Source: Chlorops oryzae
Lineage: Eukaryota > Arthropoda > Insecta > Diptera > Chloropidae
Assembly: GCA_020466095.1 (NCBI GenBank)
Contig: CM035806.1
Span: 127,342,393 to 127,406,392, forward strand
Reading direction: 5' to 3'
DNA: 64,000 nucleotides
Within the stretch, counting starts at the first letter, position 1. Each line of letters starts with the position of its first letter. Below, piece after piece: positions 31,876-44,034 of the stretch. The notes below the pieces were generated by a model that was given only the letters and a program-made list of their open reading frames with translations, searched no databases and was not told the DNA's origin. The position numbers and the translations under genes were made by a program.

Positions 31876-32687
31876 TTGAAGAGATCACATTTCATGAGAA
31901 ACGCTTTATGTTGTTAGTTTTAGTTTTTGTTATTTTTTCATATGTATAATAAAAATAATATTGTGCATTTGAGTAATACCGGAGGCGACAAACAATTGAG
32001 ACATTTTGTTTTGCCAGCGGGGGACTGCCGAAGAAGTGATCTGCTAGATTTGCGCTTATTACGAATGAAAAGGTTGGATTACAGACTTTCTACTACGGTT
32101 GTTCATCATGAATTTCGTTAAGTTTTGAATGTCGATAGTATCAAAAACTATCGATGGTAAGAGCCGATAGTATCGGCGACTATCGATGGATGTTTTCTTT
32201 AGTTTTTCTTTTATATAAGTTCTCTCATATCCTTCCGACATTAAATGGCGAGTCATTTATTTTTCTCCTCCTTACCAATAAATAGAAAAACTACTTTTAC
32301 CATACCAATCCAAAACGGTTCAAGGTACACCATGCAAGTGTACCATGGTCCTTTGGTATGTGTACCTTGGACCGCATAAAATAAAAGGAGTAAATTCGTA
32401 GCAAGTATGTAAGAAATTAAAAATACTCGTTAATTTGCATATGTCATATTGTTTAAAATGGAAAGTATTTAAGTCTTCCTTTTTTCTCGGCGCAAAAGGC
32501 TTGAGATGGATGAATCATTTTCTACGCTTAAATCAGGCTCTATAAATGATCTTGAAATTGAATCTTTTCTTTCGAAACTCTTTTTGGTATAGTTTTTCGT
32601 TATCTTTCGTTATTTCTGAAGAAAAGAGAGACAATTTTCTAAATTCGATCAAAATAAGAAACAGCAAGCCAATGTTCATCTAAAATT
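31876..32687. other. hAT 3' flank and AT-rich DNA with TATCGATA-like and GTACCTTGG motifs
   Basis: Several CGATAGT/ACTATCG copies in alternating orientation lie at 32131-32190. CAAGGTACAC (32322) and GTGTACCTTGGACC (about 32360) form an inverted pair. No gene supported. Confidence 0.5.
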
Positions 32688-32713
32688 TGTACCTTGGACC
32701 GGTCCAAGGTACA
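32688..32713. repeat. 26-bp perfect palindrome centred on GGACCGGTCC
   Basis: TGTACCTTGGACC is followed immediately by its exact complement with no loop. Related half-sites lie at about 32320, 32360 and 32728 (GAGGTACACC). It could be a dimeric protein site or two abutting element ends. Confidence 0.8.
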
Positions 32714-33574
32714 CTTGTAAGCATATGTCCGAGGTACACCTTCTTGTTGTTTTAAAAAATATCATCTAAAAATTCATATTTTGGAATCAAAACAAAAGAA
32801 GAACTCATGCTATGTTTTGAAAATAAGTAAAATTTTTATGATTTATTTGTAGAATTCGAAAATTTCGATTGAGTTGTGCACCAAAGCTTTTGCATTCGCC
32901 TTAAAAAAAATACTTTTTTGCACAAAAAATTTTTTTTCGCCTATTTCCACTTGTCTGCATAGCTTGACCAAAGAGTATAAATCAAAGAGTATAGATATGA
33001 AGAGCCTTCAAAGTCTCTTTCGCGCTCACTAAGCGCTTAAATGTGCGGTGGCTATTAGCTACCGAACAGATAAGAAGTTCGAGGAGCGGATTTTGTTGCA
33101 TAGAAAGGTTTGATTTTCAGTTCGTTTGCAACTGAATGAGTATTATATTTTGTTTTGTTTTTAGTCCTCTTGAAGTTTTCCGTTATTTGTACGCTGATTG
33201 AAATGGGCCAAAGGAATATGGAATTTTCAAAATGCTTTTTCGACTTTTTTGTCAGCTAGCGATTTGAAAGGCGTTTTGCAAATATAAATGAGGGAAAGCA
33301 ATTTTCTGTTTTCTCGGAAGGGACCGTCCATATATTAAGTCAGCCTTTTTTTGACTATTTTAAACCCCCTTCCCTCTCCACTGTATGATGACGTTATATA
33401 TGGTCGGCCCCTAAATATTATTTTTATTAACATTCATAAATCCTTGCACATGAAAATGATTTTACCATCCCAATTGAATGCAAAAAAATGACAATTGAAT
33501 TTCGTTTGAAATTTTTGTTGGTTGTAATAAAGTCCTTCGTTTGCTATAAAAAAAAACTAAATACGATACGACAG

Positions 33575-33650
33575 GGCTCGAACCCGAGACCCTCGCATTC
33601 CAAGTCGTGCACCTTATGCAATATGCCACATCATGCCTTACAACAGTTGA
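33575..33650 (-). ncRNA. tRNA-like module, probably a SINE head or tRNA pseudogene
   Basis: On the minus strand GTGGCATATTGCATAAGGTG is A-box-like and TCTCGGGTTCGAGCCCTG contains a near-perfect B box. Acceptor halves do not pair, so a working tRNA is unlikely. The AAAAAAAAACTAAATACG sequence beyond its 3' side could be a short SINE tail. Confidence 0.5.
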
Positions 33651-34232
33651 GGAAATTACATGTCTAATTTCAATTCAATTTAGTATATTCAAAGGCGAAA
33701 AATTATTTGGTCGGGTAATAGGTAATTTCAAAAGAAAATAGTTGTCTGACCCAAATGAAACATCGATTGTATTGAAGGAAGTTTTAAAAATATCAGTTTA
33801 ATGCAAATGGAAAATTGCATTCATTTCAAACTTTTTAATGATTTCCAAACTAAAAAGGTCGTTTAGAAAATATCCAAACGCATTTCGTTTAAAAGAAACT
33901 GAACCTAAACTAATTATTTCTTCGGGTATGAAAATAATTTACATAAGTATATTTAAATTCATCAGCCTTGAAATTTCACTTCAACATAAATTTTCATATT
34001 TCCGTTAATTTTATTGAGACGCTCCAATATCATAAATCAGTAATAGCAAAATATACAGTAAAACCCCATTAAGAATGCCACCTTCTATTTATTATGCGCT
34101 TATTTCTAAGAACTTCATGCATTCAAGTTTCTCGCTTTTCCCTGTACGAATATACGAAAATTGAAGAGGTGTCTAAAAATAGCCATAGGCATTCAATTCT
34201 TACGGGAGTAAGTGAAAAGCGAATATTTTCTC

Positions 34233-34404
34233 TTTCTATTTATCTACGTTGCCAAATTTCAACAAAATCAAACGGTCAGTTGTAATTTATGAATGAATTC
34301 CATAATCGCGCACACTCCCAAATCTTTCCTTCATTTAGCTACGCTGCCAAGTTTCAGGCGAAATGGGCATGCGTATTTAATGAATGAATTTCTTATTCGC
34401 GCAT
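34233..34404 (+). repeat. Two-copy tandem repeat, about 92-bp period
   Basis: Each copy has TTT-CATTTATCTACG-TTGCCAA-TTTCA, then ...AATTTATGAATGAATT...TCGCGCA, about 75% alike. It lies just upstream of the recognisable BEL LTR and could be part of a divergent U3. Confidence 0.6.
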
Positions 34405-34583
34405 TCTTCAAATTACTTCTTCGTCCTGCACACAATTTCGAGCTAAGCCAAAGCGTCGAATCAAACGCCCAAACACGCAATCGAGCATGTTGCAGCTCGG
34501 TAGCTAATAACCACCGCGTATCATTAGAAACCTTAAGAGAATCGAATCGCTACTTTGGAGGCTCTTTATATCTATACTCTTTG

Positions 34584-34975
34584 GCATAAGTAGTCTCGCC
34601 CAAAAAAGTTCGTGCGCGCATCATCGCCCCCCAATCAAAAAAAAATAATTAAAACAAAAAAAATCTAAATCGAAAATTAGTGAACTAAAAATAAGAAAAA
34701 AAAGAACTCAAGTGCATTAGCGTGAATTAAAGAAACAAAAAACCCCATCGCCAAGAAGGCAAATTTGTTTAATTTTTTTTATTATTTTTTTATATATATA
34801 CGCCAAGAAGGCAGATTTTTTTCAATCCACAAAAACATCACACAACCGCGTCGCGTAAACAAAAAAAAAAAGAAAAACAAAATATAATTCTACGTGCTCG
34901 GCAGCCTCCAACCAAAAAACCACCGCAGCGGAATACCAGGTACGTCCACTTGCTCCCTTGCCCCTCACATTAACA
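34584..34975 (+). repeat. 5' LTR segment of the BEL/Pao element
   Basis: It matches 42534-44214 minus the mariner. It contains two copies of CGCCAAGAAGGC, many A-rich runs and ends CCCCTCACATTAACA. Confidence 0.85.
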
Positions 34976-34995
34976 TTTGGCGATCCTGCCAGGAG
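34976..34995 (+). promoter_or_regulatory. Primer binding site of the BEL/Pao element
   Basis: TTTGGCGATCCTGCCAGG follows the LTR end directly. TTTGGCGAC-like primer sites are usual for BEL/Pao. The tRNA used cannot be fixed by eye. Confidence 0.6.
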
Positions 34996-36260
34996 CCTGG
35001 AAACAGGTTCTGGAGGACCAACTCTTGCGGGGAAAGATCGAGAAAGTAGGCCACGTGTGGTCACCCTTTACTGCTTTTTGCCCTTCAGAAAGGTCAGGGC
35101 AGCACGATCCAGGCACGTGACACACAGCACCGTTTCGACTCATCCTTTCTCTTCATATTCGTATCACCTATCTCGCTCGCACACCCGTGTCGCCTTTGGT
35201 GGTGGTTTTTTGTGCACAACGAATATTGCCGACCAATAGCCATATAACGGGTCTGCCAGCAGCGTTAGATTTTCTCGTTCCCTTTTTTGCGAACGAACAC
35301 AGCCAGCATCAAGGCCTTGCGGTTGTTTTTCCTTTTTTTGTTTCATTGCTTTGCTTTGAAATAGCGCCTGTACTTCTAGTCAAACTTCGTACGGGACAAT
35401 TGTTGAGTTGGTCAGTTGCCACGCAGGGTGTCGCATCGAACATTAAACGTGATCGAGTGGAATTTGTGCGGCCGAACTTGCCACAGCTATTGGAATCGCG
35501 GTTCGTCTGCAACCACACACACGCACAAGCTCTCGTTTTTTACGCTTTTCGCCGCAGTGACAAGGCAACTGAAAGCGTCGCTTTGAAGCTCGGTCGTTTG
35601 GTCGTTCTGTCGATCGCTATTGAAAGTCTCACTTTTCCTCTGCTGCTTGTGCGCTGCTTACGCGCAGTCTGTGCTCTGCCCGTGCGTATGAGAAATTGGC
35701 TTAGCGTGCATGAAATTCTGCGACAGTGGGCAAACATTAGGAAAAAATCATTCGAATTTGTCTCTTGGCGTATTGCAATTTCTTAACTTGGAATTGCTGA
35801 TTTTACTGATATTTTGAAAGATTGGAATTTGATTTTAATAAAATTTATTAATTCGTTTGGATTTTTTAATATTGAATCTGGGGTTGCAGGAATTTGTGGG
35901 GGTGTTGCGAAAATAAAGGTCTGGAACTGGAAGTGCGCTACCGTCGGTATCGGTCGCACTGTACTGTCAACATAAATTTATATTGTAGCGCAGGAATTTA
36001 GAACGATTCACTGCCACGGCTGCAAATTAGTTTTTTTCTTTTGCGAAGCATTTTCCACACGTTCGTTTGCGACGGACTTGAAGGGGCTCGTACGCCTTCG
36101 ATCATCATAGTGCCCTACGACCGGTATTTTCCGCACCACAAAGCTTAGCTCATCCATCGTCACATCGATCATTTGGCAAAATCAAATTTAAGCGTGGGCG
36201 AGTATATTCGTTACTTTGCTGAGATATTACTAAATAATTTTTATCTTTATTCCGGAAGCA

Positions 36261-39200
36261 CGGCACCTGATTTTGTGACGCAATTTCATCAAAGTTGCCG
36301 ACAAGTCTTTTGATTTGAAATTCAACGATGCGGTACAGCAGCTTAAGAGCTACTGCGACATTATCATGCAGTCTGACCCCTTGAATCAAACAGAGTCACT
36401 CCTCGAGATTAAATTTGAAGAAATTCAGGATTGTTGGAGGCGGGTTCAAGAGACTTACGACGCGGCCCGCTCAAACGACGTATGGCATGATGAAGTTGCC
36501 GCTCTGGCTCAAGGAACGTATAATGAATGTCGCGACCTCCAAGTTATCGTGCGCGCTCAGCTGAAGGATCTGCTACGGATGCATTCGCACTATCCACCAC
36601 TATCCAGCACAAGGACGTCTCCCCCATCTGCTGAGATGCCGCCAGAAGATCATTTTATTCGAGTGCCCCCGTGTGACGTTGCAAATTTTTCCGGAGGATA
36701 CAACGAGTGGCCAGCATTTCGTGACATGTTTACGGCCGTGTATATCAACAACCCGAGATTGCCACCTGTACAAAAACTGTATTATTTGCACAATAAAACG
36801 ACAGGCGCCGACGGAGCGATTGTCAAAGGATACCCCCTGTGTGGATCGAATTTTTCGCACGCCTGGGAGGCTCTCCAAGCGCGGTACGAGAACAAGCGCA
36901 TTTTAATCGATCACCAATTGAAGACCTTGTTCGATCTGCCAGCGATTGAAGACGAGACCAGCGAAGGAATTTTGAAATTTCAGACGACAGTCAACGATTG
37001 TATCACCATGATGAGAAGCCAAGGAGTGGTCGATTTTTGGGATGCCATGCTCGTTCATTTTTGCTCCAGCCGCCTGCCAGCCGCTACGATCGCACATTGG
37101 TAGCAGTCGCTCTCATCGCATCGAGAGCTGCCGACGTGGAAACAGATGAACGAATTTCTCAGCAACCGCTATGAGGTCGTCGAACGCCTTTCGAGCTTCA
37201 CGAAGGTGAAAGCGCCGGTTCTATCTGCAAACCAATCAACTTCATCGACCAACGTTTTCCACACTCAGGATCAGACTCCAGGGTCGTGCCCCTTGTGCAA
37301 CGGAAACCATCCCTTACGCCAATGGGCCCAAATTTTGAAGATGCCAGTCGCGGAGCGATTTAAACTTGTTACGAAATCGAAGCGCTGCCTCAACTGTCTC
37401 GCTATCAATCACCAACGGTCCAAATGCCCCAGTACACACAACTGTGCGAAGTGCCAACAGCGACATCACACTTTGTTGCATTTTGCGAGCGCGGCTGCAA
37501 CAACGGACACGAAAGCCTCTACCCCCTCTTTGACATCTCTTCCGGAGATGGGCCCGTCTCCGACGAGCCAACCGCCGCATTTCCATGCGCAACCAGAGGC
37601 CTCGAGCTCCGTGAGCATCCCCTCCACGTCTCAGACACACGCACACGTCTCCATCAGTCAGACACAGGTGCTTTTGCCAACGGCCATCGCGCAGATTCTA
37701 CATAATGGAGAACGATTCCTAGTCCGGGCGCTTTTAGACCAAGGTTCGCAGAGAACATTTTTAACGGAACGCATGCAGCTGCAGTTGAACTTGCGGACGA
37801 CTCATAAAATCTGCAACGTATCCGGCATGGGTGGCCAATGCACCCAAATCGCGAAAAAGGAGTGCACCATCACGCTCGCATCGCCTCGTTCTTCGTTCGA
37901 GGAAGACATCGACGCCGTGGTGTTGCCGAAATTGACCAATCAGCTTCCGGCCAAAAGGGTCTCCAATTTGGATCCCCACGAGATCTCATCGTTGGAGCTC
38001 GCCGATCCCCGGTTTATGAATCCAGCCCGCATCGATATGGTCATCGGGTCTGATATCATGCCGAAATTACTGCGGCCGGGCGTCAAGATGAATGTCGGAG
38101 GAAGCCTTATTGCCCAGAATTCTGTCTTCGATTGGTATTTGAGTGGGCCGATCGCCAGCGTAACCACCGACGCGTTTACGACGCAGGTCTCCTCCGGAGA
38201 TCCCCACGAGTCACTCCACGAGTTACTCAAATCGTTTTGGGAGCAGGAAGAAATCACGATCTCCCCTCCTCTTCTTCCAGAAGACATCTATTGTGAAGAA
38301 TTTTACTCTCAAACCACCACTAGGAATTCGGATGGTAGATACGTCGTGCGTCTACCATTTAAGGATGAATTCTCCAAAGCCGCTCTTCGCTTGGGCTCGT
38401 CACGATTTGGAGCGCTGACGCAGTATAGGAGCCTGGAGAGAAGGCTCGCCAAGCAGCCACTTATGCGCGACACCTATAATTCCGTTCTGTCGGAGTATCT
38501 CACATACGATCATATGGGACCATGCCCTGATTTTGAGATTGTACGAGAAAATAATTTCCGTTCGTTCTATCTCCCGCACCATGCAGTGATGAAGCCTGAG
38601 AGCACCTCCACCAAGGTACGAGTCGTTTTCAACGCGTCGCAGAAAACCTCTTCCGCCCTGTCGCTGAATGATATACTTCACGTGGGACCGGTGTTGCAAT
38701 CAGACCTAGTCATCCTCTTGCTCAATTGGCGGCTCTACCGTTTCGTCTTCAATGGGGACATTGAAAAGATGTACCGACAGATTCGAGTGCATGAAGGGAT
38801 CGGGCTTCCAGCGCATCTTATTCCGCGAAAATGAGACGGCGCCGATCCGGGACTTTGAGCTGAAGACGGTCACCTTTGGCGTCAACTGTGTTCCATTTTT
38901 AGCCATTCGAACGCTCCATCAGCTGGCCAACGATTCCATTGAAGATGCTCCACAGGCAGCCTTCATTTTGAAAAACGAAACCTAAGTCGATGATGTCCTG
39001 GCCGGAGGACATACGTTAAGAAACCTGTGTGGCGAAAGCGCAGCTCATACGTACGCTCGGATCCGCCGGATTTCCATTGAAGAAAATAACTGCGAATCAT
39101 CCAACGTTATTGGAAGACGTCGCCCCCTCGCATCTTCTCGACGCCGAGTTTTTGAAGATCAGATCTGCCAGTGATGCCAAAATGTTAGGAATTCGATGGA

Positions 39201-41521
39201 ATGCTGTCACGGATTGTTTCTCCTACAAGTTAAGTACTCATTCCGCCGCGAAGTCCCCACCAAACGCCAGATCCTTTCAGATATTGCGAAATTGTTTGAT
39301 CCAGCGGGATGGCTGACTCCGATCATTATTCGAGCCAAGGTTCTGATGCAACAATTGTGGCTCGAAGGCACTGACTGGGATCAACGAGTCTCAACTGAGG
39401 CTTTGGAGCGCTGGCACACCCTTCGTAACTGATTTGCCATTTATCGAGCAAATCCTAATTCCGAGATGGGTCCATTACGACCCCCCGCCTCCGTTCAACT
39501 TCACGGATTCTGCGATGCTTCAGAGGAGCATATTGTGCAGCCCTTTATCTTCGCATCGAGAGCCACAATCAAGTCTACGCCCACTTGCTTACGGCGAAAT
39601 CCAAAGTGGCACCGCTTCAGACTGTCAGCTTGCCGCGGCTCGAGCTCTGTGCCGCAGTTCTGCTTTCCAAGCTGATCAAAGCGGTCAAAGCTCAACTACA
39701 TATTCATGAACATCAAACAGTTTTGTGGACTGATGCCTCGATCGTGTTGGCTTGGCTGAAGCGCCCTCTAAATGCATGGAAAACTTACGTCGCGAACAGA
39801 ATTTCCCAAATTCTGACCAATATTGGGAGTACTCCATGGCACCATGTTCCATCGCGGGAAAATCCGGCTGACCTGGGAACGCGCGGGATGCTAGCGCAAG
39901 AATATGCTATGGTGGCATGGACCGCCGTGGCTTGTGGAGCCACCCGCAAAATGGCCCCAAATTGAGTCGCCACCAGCCCCCATTATGGAAGAACGAAAAA
40001 CGATCGCCTTTACTACCATCACCGAGACTGAGGATCTCCTAGCCAGATTCTCATCTTACGACCGAGCTTTGAGAGTACTCGGATTTGTACTGCGATTTTA
40101 CAAGCAAGCGCGAAGAGAGCTCGCGCCGAGGCCGACCACACTCATACTTTCACAAGACGAGCTGACGGTTGCGAGAAATCGTCTAATTTTGTTTTCGCAA
40201 ACATTTCACTATCCACTCGAATATCAGGACCTGAGCGAGGGAAAGCCTCTCGGGAAAAAGAGCGAACTGTTACCCTTGAACGCCATGCTCGATGACGATG
40301 AACTTTTGCGCGTCAATGGCCGATTGATACATGCAGATCTTACGCCCGATGAGAGATATCCGATCATAATACCGGCTGCGTCAACGTTCTGCCGCCTTTA
40401 TCTGGATTTCGTCCACAAAACACTCCTGCATGGCGGTCCGCAACTCATGTTTCGCATGGTTCGACAAAACTTCTACATCGCACGTTTGAACCGGAAAATC
40501 AAGAGCTGTATCACCCGGTGTCATTCGTGCACGATCCATAAGCAACGATTAAAAACCCAGATGATGGCCGCACTACCAGCTGAGAGATCGACGTTGTCGC
40601 TACCATTTACGCATACCGGTGTCCATTTCGCCGGACCATTCGACATCAAGACCTCTACTCTTCGGACCGCACCATATCTAAAAGGTTATCTCAGCGTTTT
40701 TGTGTGTTTCGCCACCAAGGCGGCTCACCTCGAATTATGTTCAGAATTATCCACGATGTCTTTCCGAGCCGCGTTCGATCGATTCGTCGGACGGCGAGGC
40801 CTGCCAAAACGGGTTTTTTCCGACAACGGTCGAAATTTCATTGGTGCTAAAAACGCTCTGGATATTGAATTCGCAAGTTTTCTTTCGAACGCTGCTGACG
40901 ATCTTCAACAGAAATATTCACTGCACGGCTTCGAATGGCATACGATCCCGTTCCACGCGCCTCACATGGATGGACTATGGGAAGCGGCGGTCAAGAGCTT
41001 CAAGCTTCATTTTGTGAAAGTTGCCGGACCACATAAGTTCTCATTCGAGGAATTCGCCACCCTGCTGGCCCGCATAGAGGGGGTGTTAAATTCGCGTCCC
41101 CTCACTCCGATGTCCGACGATCCTTCAGATCTGCTGGCATTGACGCCCGGTCACTTCCTTCGAGGAGCCCCTTTCACCGTCTGGCCCGAAGAACCTCAAG
41201 CAGACTTGCCGCTCACTACGAGATGGGAAAAGGTGAAAATTCTTCATCATCGCTTCGCCCAACGTTGGAAGTCAGAATATCTCTTGAGCTTCCACAAAAG
41301 GGATAAATGGAAGGTACCACAACCAAATATGAAGGTCGACGATTTTGTCGTCGTCATGGACGCTCAATTGCCCCCGTTGGAGAAAAGGGAGAGTCATTCA
41401 AGTGCATCCTGGAGATGATGGCCTCGTACGCATCGTCGAGGTTAAGACACAGTTCGGCGTCGTCACAAGACCTACCACGAAACTCTGCCTGCTTCCTGTA
41501 GACCTTTCCGAAGCTTTATGA
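36261..41521 (+). pseudogene. BEL/Pao gag-pol (Gag, protease, RT, RNase H, integrase), broken
   Basis: Gag runs from about 36261 and is stopped by TAG at 37101, then continues in the same frame. A zinc-knuckle block (CPLCNGNHPLRQW...CLNCLAINH...CAKCQQRHHTLLH, about 37290-37470) precedes protease (VRALLDQGSQRTFLTERM, about 37720). RT shows VRVVFNASQKTSSALSLNDI and FNGDIEKMYRQI. A frameshift comes near 38810, and the Tyr codon of the YVDD box is a stop (38985-38987). RNase H-like motifs ([27 protein letters not shown]) and the integrase (LLHGGPQL, CHSC, HFAGPF, SDNGRNF, DGLWEAAVKS; 40400-41010) follow in shifting frames. The C-terminus ends near 41521. It cannot encode a working polyprotein as read. 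Confidence 0.9.
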
Positions 41522-41622
41522 CTAATATTCGTCATCCAATCGCAACACCCCCTCTTCCTCCTCTCATTGTATATCACGATTTGTCCGCTCATGAAGATCT
41601 CTTATTCGTTTCAGACATACAT

Positions 41623-42387
41623 CATGGAACACCAACGGCAGTGCGTGATATGTGGCCGCAATCACGGGCTCGCCCGCTGTCGGCGCTTTCGGCGCTGGAC
41701 CACGGCAAGGCGTCTGCTCGCAGTCCAGCAGAATAAATGCTGCTTCTCCTGCCTGTCGTCGCGCCATCTGAGGAGAGAGTGTCCGGCGCGACAAAATTGC
41801 AAGGTCTGTGGGGAGCGCCACCACACTCTCATCCACCAACAGGCCCGGTCCGTCTCGCCCGATGACTCCGGTCCGTGGCGGCCTAGGGGGCCCGAGAGCC
41901 CAATGCGTATGGGGCACGATCTGCTCGGCGCCGCTCCCGACGTCGTTCCCACTCTGCACGCCGCCGTTCTCGAGAGCGCAGCCCGGAGAGCCCCCGCCGC
42001 CGTCGCCCGCCGGAGCGCAACGAGGGGGACAGCGACGCCGCCATTCGCGTAACCATCCACGCCCGCCAGCCTCACATCCCCGACAGCAAGCACCGAGCTC
42101 AGACCGCCATCGCCCGTCATCATCCTCCGGTCGTGCAGGGCCGGGGCCCGAGCGTCATCGCCATCTCACCAGGGGAACTGCTCGCGGGGCGTTGTTCGGC
42201 AGAGACCTCGAGTCCGCTTCGCCCTTTTCCCTTCCGCCGTTCGCCCTCGACGCTTTCATCATCGAGTGGAAGTCCCTCCCGATATCCGGTAAGGGCCATC
42301 GATCGCGAGAGGGTGCGGGAGGCGCTGCGTGAGGTTCAGGAGTTTTGCTGCAGAGGGAAAGGTAAGCAGGAAATTATGGTTGCGTAG
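41623..42387 (+). pseudogene. Extra Gag-like zinc-knuckle ORF downstream of BEL integrase
   Basis: MEHQRQCVICGRNHGLARCR starts at 41623 and continues with a CFSCLSSRHLRRECPARQNC block and CGERHHTLIHQQ. This is the same C-x2-C...C-x2-C...H...C...C-x2-C...RHH-T-L-H architecture as the Gag zinc block of this element, but clearly diverged. A Pro/Arg-rich region follows, readable in three frames to about 42387. The codon use is GC-rich, unlike the surroundings. It begins 100 bp after the pol stop and before the 3' LTR. It may be an element-specific third ORF or a remnant of another BEL element's gag. Confidence 0.6.
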
Positions 42388-42747
42388 CGCAAGGCGGGCA
42401 GTATGTTCGTGTTCGCCGCCGCAACTACGCAGCCGACCCTTTAAAGCGCGGCGAATTAGTCAAATCTCTTTTTTTCTTGGTACAACTTAAAGTTCGAGCT
42501 CGAGCGAGCTCTGGCCTCAAAACGTGCAACAATCGCATAAGTAGACTCGTCCAAAAACGTTCGTGCGCGCATCATCGCCCCCCAATCAAAAAAAAATAAT
42601 TAAAACAAAAAAAATCTAAATCGAAAATTAGTGAACTAAAAATAAGAAAAAAAAAGAACTCAAGTGCATTAGCGTGAATTAAAGAAACAAAAAACCCCAT
42701 CGCCAAGAAGGCAAATTTGTTTAATTTTTTTTATTATTTTTTATATA

Positions 42748-44034
42748 TTAGGTGTAGTAAAAAGAAATCCATTATTTTTCCAATAGATGGCGTTATTTAT
42801 CTGCATCTCGCGTTGTATAAGTCCGATCGTGTTCCGCTAGGGGGCATTAGAAAGATGACAGTTCCTACTAAAAAAGCTTTTTTGACACTTTTTTGATTGA
42901 TTTTTTCAGTTTTGTTTGAGAGCTTGTCAAAGATGGACATCAGCAAAGAGAAAGTTCGCTACATTTTACAGTTTTTCTTCGATAAGGGAGAAAATGCAAG
43001 CCAGGCGGCTGAAAATGTGAATAGCGTTTATGGACCTGATACTGTAACAGCCAATCATGCGCAATTTTGGTTTCGTCGATTCCGTTCCGGTAACTTCGAT
43101 GTCAAGGATGCACCACGCACTGGAAGGCAAATTGTCGAAAATGTCGATAAAATCATGGAAATTATCGAGTCCGACCGTCATGTTAGCACTGTTTCGATTG
43201 CAAAAGAGCTAAAGATTGCACAAAAAACCGTTTGGAACCATTTGAATAAGGCTGGATACACAAAGAAGCTCGATGTATGGGTGCCACACGAGTTAACGCA
43301 AAAAAACCTCATAGACCGAATTTCCATCTGCGAATCGCTGCTGAACCGCAACAAAATCGACCCATTTCTGAAGCGGTTGGTGACTGGTGATGAAAAGTGG
43401 GTCACTTACGACAACGTCAAGCGAAAACGGTCGAGGTCGAAACAAGGTGAACCGGCGGAAACGGTGGCCAAGCCAGGATTGACGGCCAGGAAGGTTTTGC
43501 TGTGTGTTTGGTGGGATTGGCAGGGAATTATCTACTATGAGCTGCTCCCATACGGCAAAACTCTTAACTCGGAACTCTACTGTCAACAATTGGACCGTCT
43601 GAAGGAAGCAATCGCCCATAAGCGGCCAGCTTTGGCCAATAGGAGAGGAATTGTGTTCCATCAGGACAACGCCAGGCCACACACATCGATAGTGACTCGC
43701 CAGAAGCTCCGGGAGTTTGGTTGGGAGGTTCTTCTGCATCCACCTTATAGTCCGGACCTGGCACCAAGTGATTACAATCTGTTCCTGTCCATGGCGAACA
43801 ATTTTGCTGGTGAAACATTCGCTTCAAGAGAGGCTTCTGAAATTCGACTGTCTCAATTTTTTGCTAATAGGAACGAGGGCTTCTATGAGAGAGGCATAAT
43901 GAAATTACCTTTAAAATGGCAACAAGTTACCGAACAAAACGGCGCATATTTGACCTAAATCGGGTCATTCTAACTATCTTAAATAAAGCCCTCAATTTAA
44001 TGCAAAAATAATGGATTTCTTTTTACTACACCAA
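42748..44034 (+). mobile_element. Complete mariner element, 1287 bp
   Basis: Inverted ends TTAGGTGTAGTAAAAAGAAA (42748) and the complement of TTGGTGTAGTAAAAAGAAAT (44034) are flanked by TA on both sides. The uninterrupted 5' LTR (about 34788-34800) gives the empty site. Length, ends and a full transposase frame are as in autonomous mariners. One end has lost one base relative to the other. Confidence 0.95.
42933..43958 (+). CDS. Mariner transposase (DD34D), apparently intact
   Basis: 341 codons from ATG 42933; an upstream in-frame start at 42897 is less likely because MDISKEKVRYIL matches the family's usual beginning. A paired helix-turn-helix region occupies about 1-110 (RTGRQIVENVDKIMEII, STVSIAKELKIAQKTVWNHL). 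The linker has WVPHEL at about 127, the mariner signature. Catalytic aspartates are seen in VTGDEKW, HQDNARPH and YSPDLAPSDYN, with exactly 34 residues between the second and third. The C-terminus FYERGIMKLPLKWQQV is normal. Normal family length is about 345. It cuts the element out and inserts it at TA. No defect is visible, so activity is possible. Confidence 0.95.
   Translation: MDISKEKVRYILQFFFDKGENASQAAENVNSVYGPDTVTANHAQFWFRRFRSGNFDVKDAPRTGRQIVENVDKIMEIIESDRHVSTVSIAKELKIAQKTVWNHLNKAGYTKKLDVWVPHELTQKNLIDRISICESLLNRNKIDPFLKRLVTGDEKWVTYDNVKRKRSRSKQGEPAETVAKPGLTARKVLLCVWWDWQGIIYYELLPYGKTLNSELYCQQLDRLKEAIAHKRPALANRRGIVFHQDNARPHTSIVTRQKLREFGWEVLLHPPYSPDLAPSDYNLFLSMANNFAGETFASREASEIRLSQFFANRNEGFYERGIMKLPLKWQQVTEQNGAYLT

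Larger units (their letters stand above)
32714..34583. other. Long region without recognised genes
   Basis: AT-rich DNA. It holds one tRNA-like module (33575-33650) and a two-copy tandem repeat of about 92 bp (34233-34312 and 34325-34404, both ending in TCGCGCA). The short frames here are not supported. Confidence 0.5.

Noticed and set aside
35187..35786. 199-codon frame between the BEL primer site and gag
   Set aside because: It lies in the untranslated leader, has no similarity to known element proteins and includes a hydrophobic mixture typical of chance frames.
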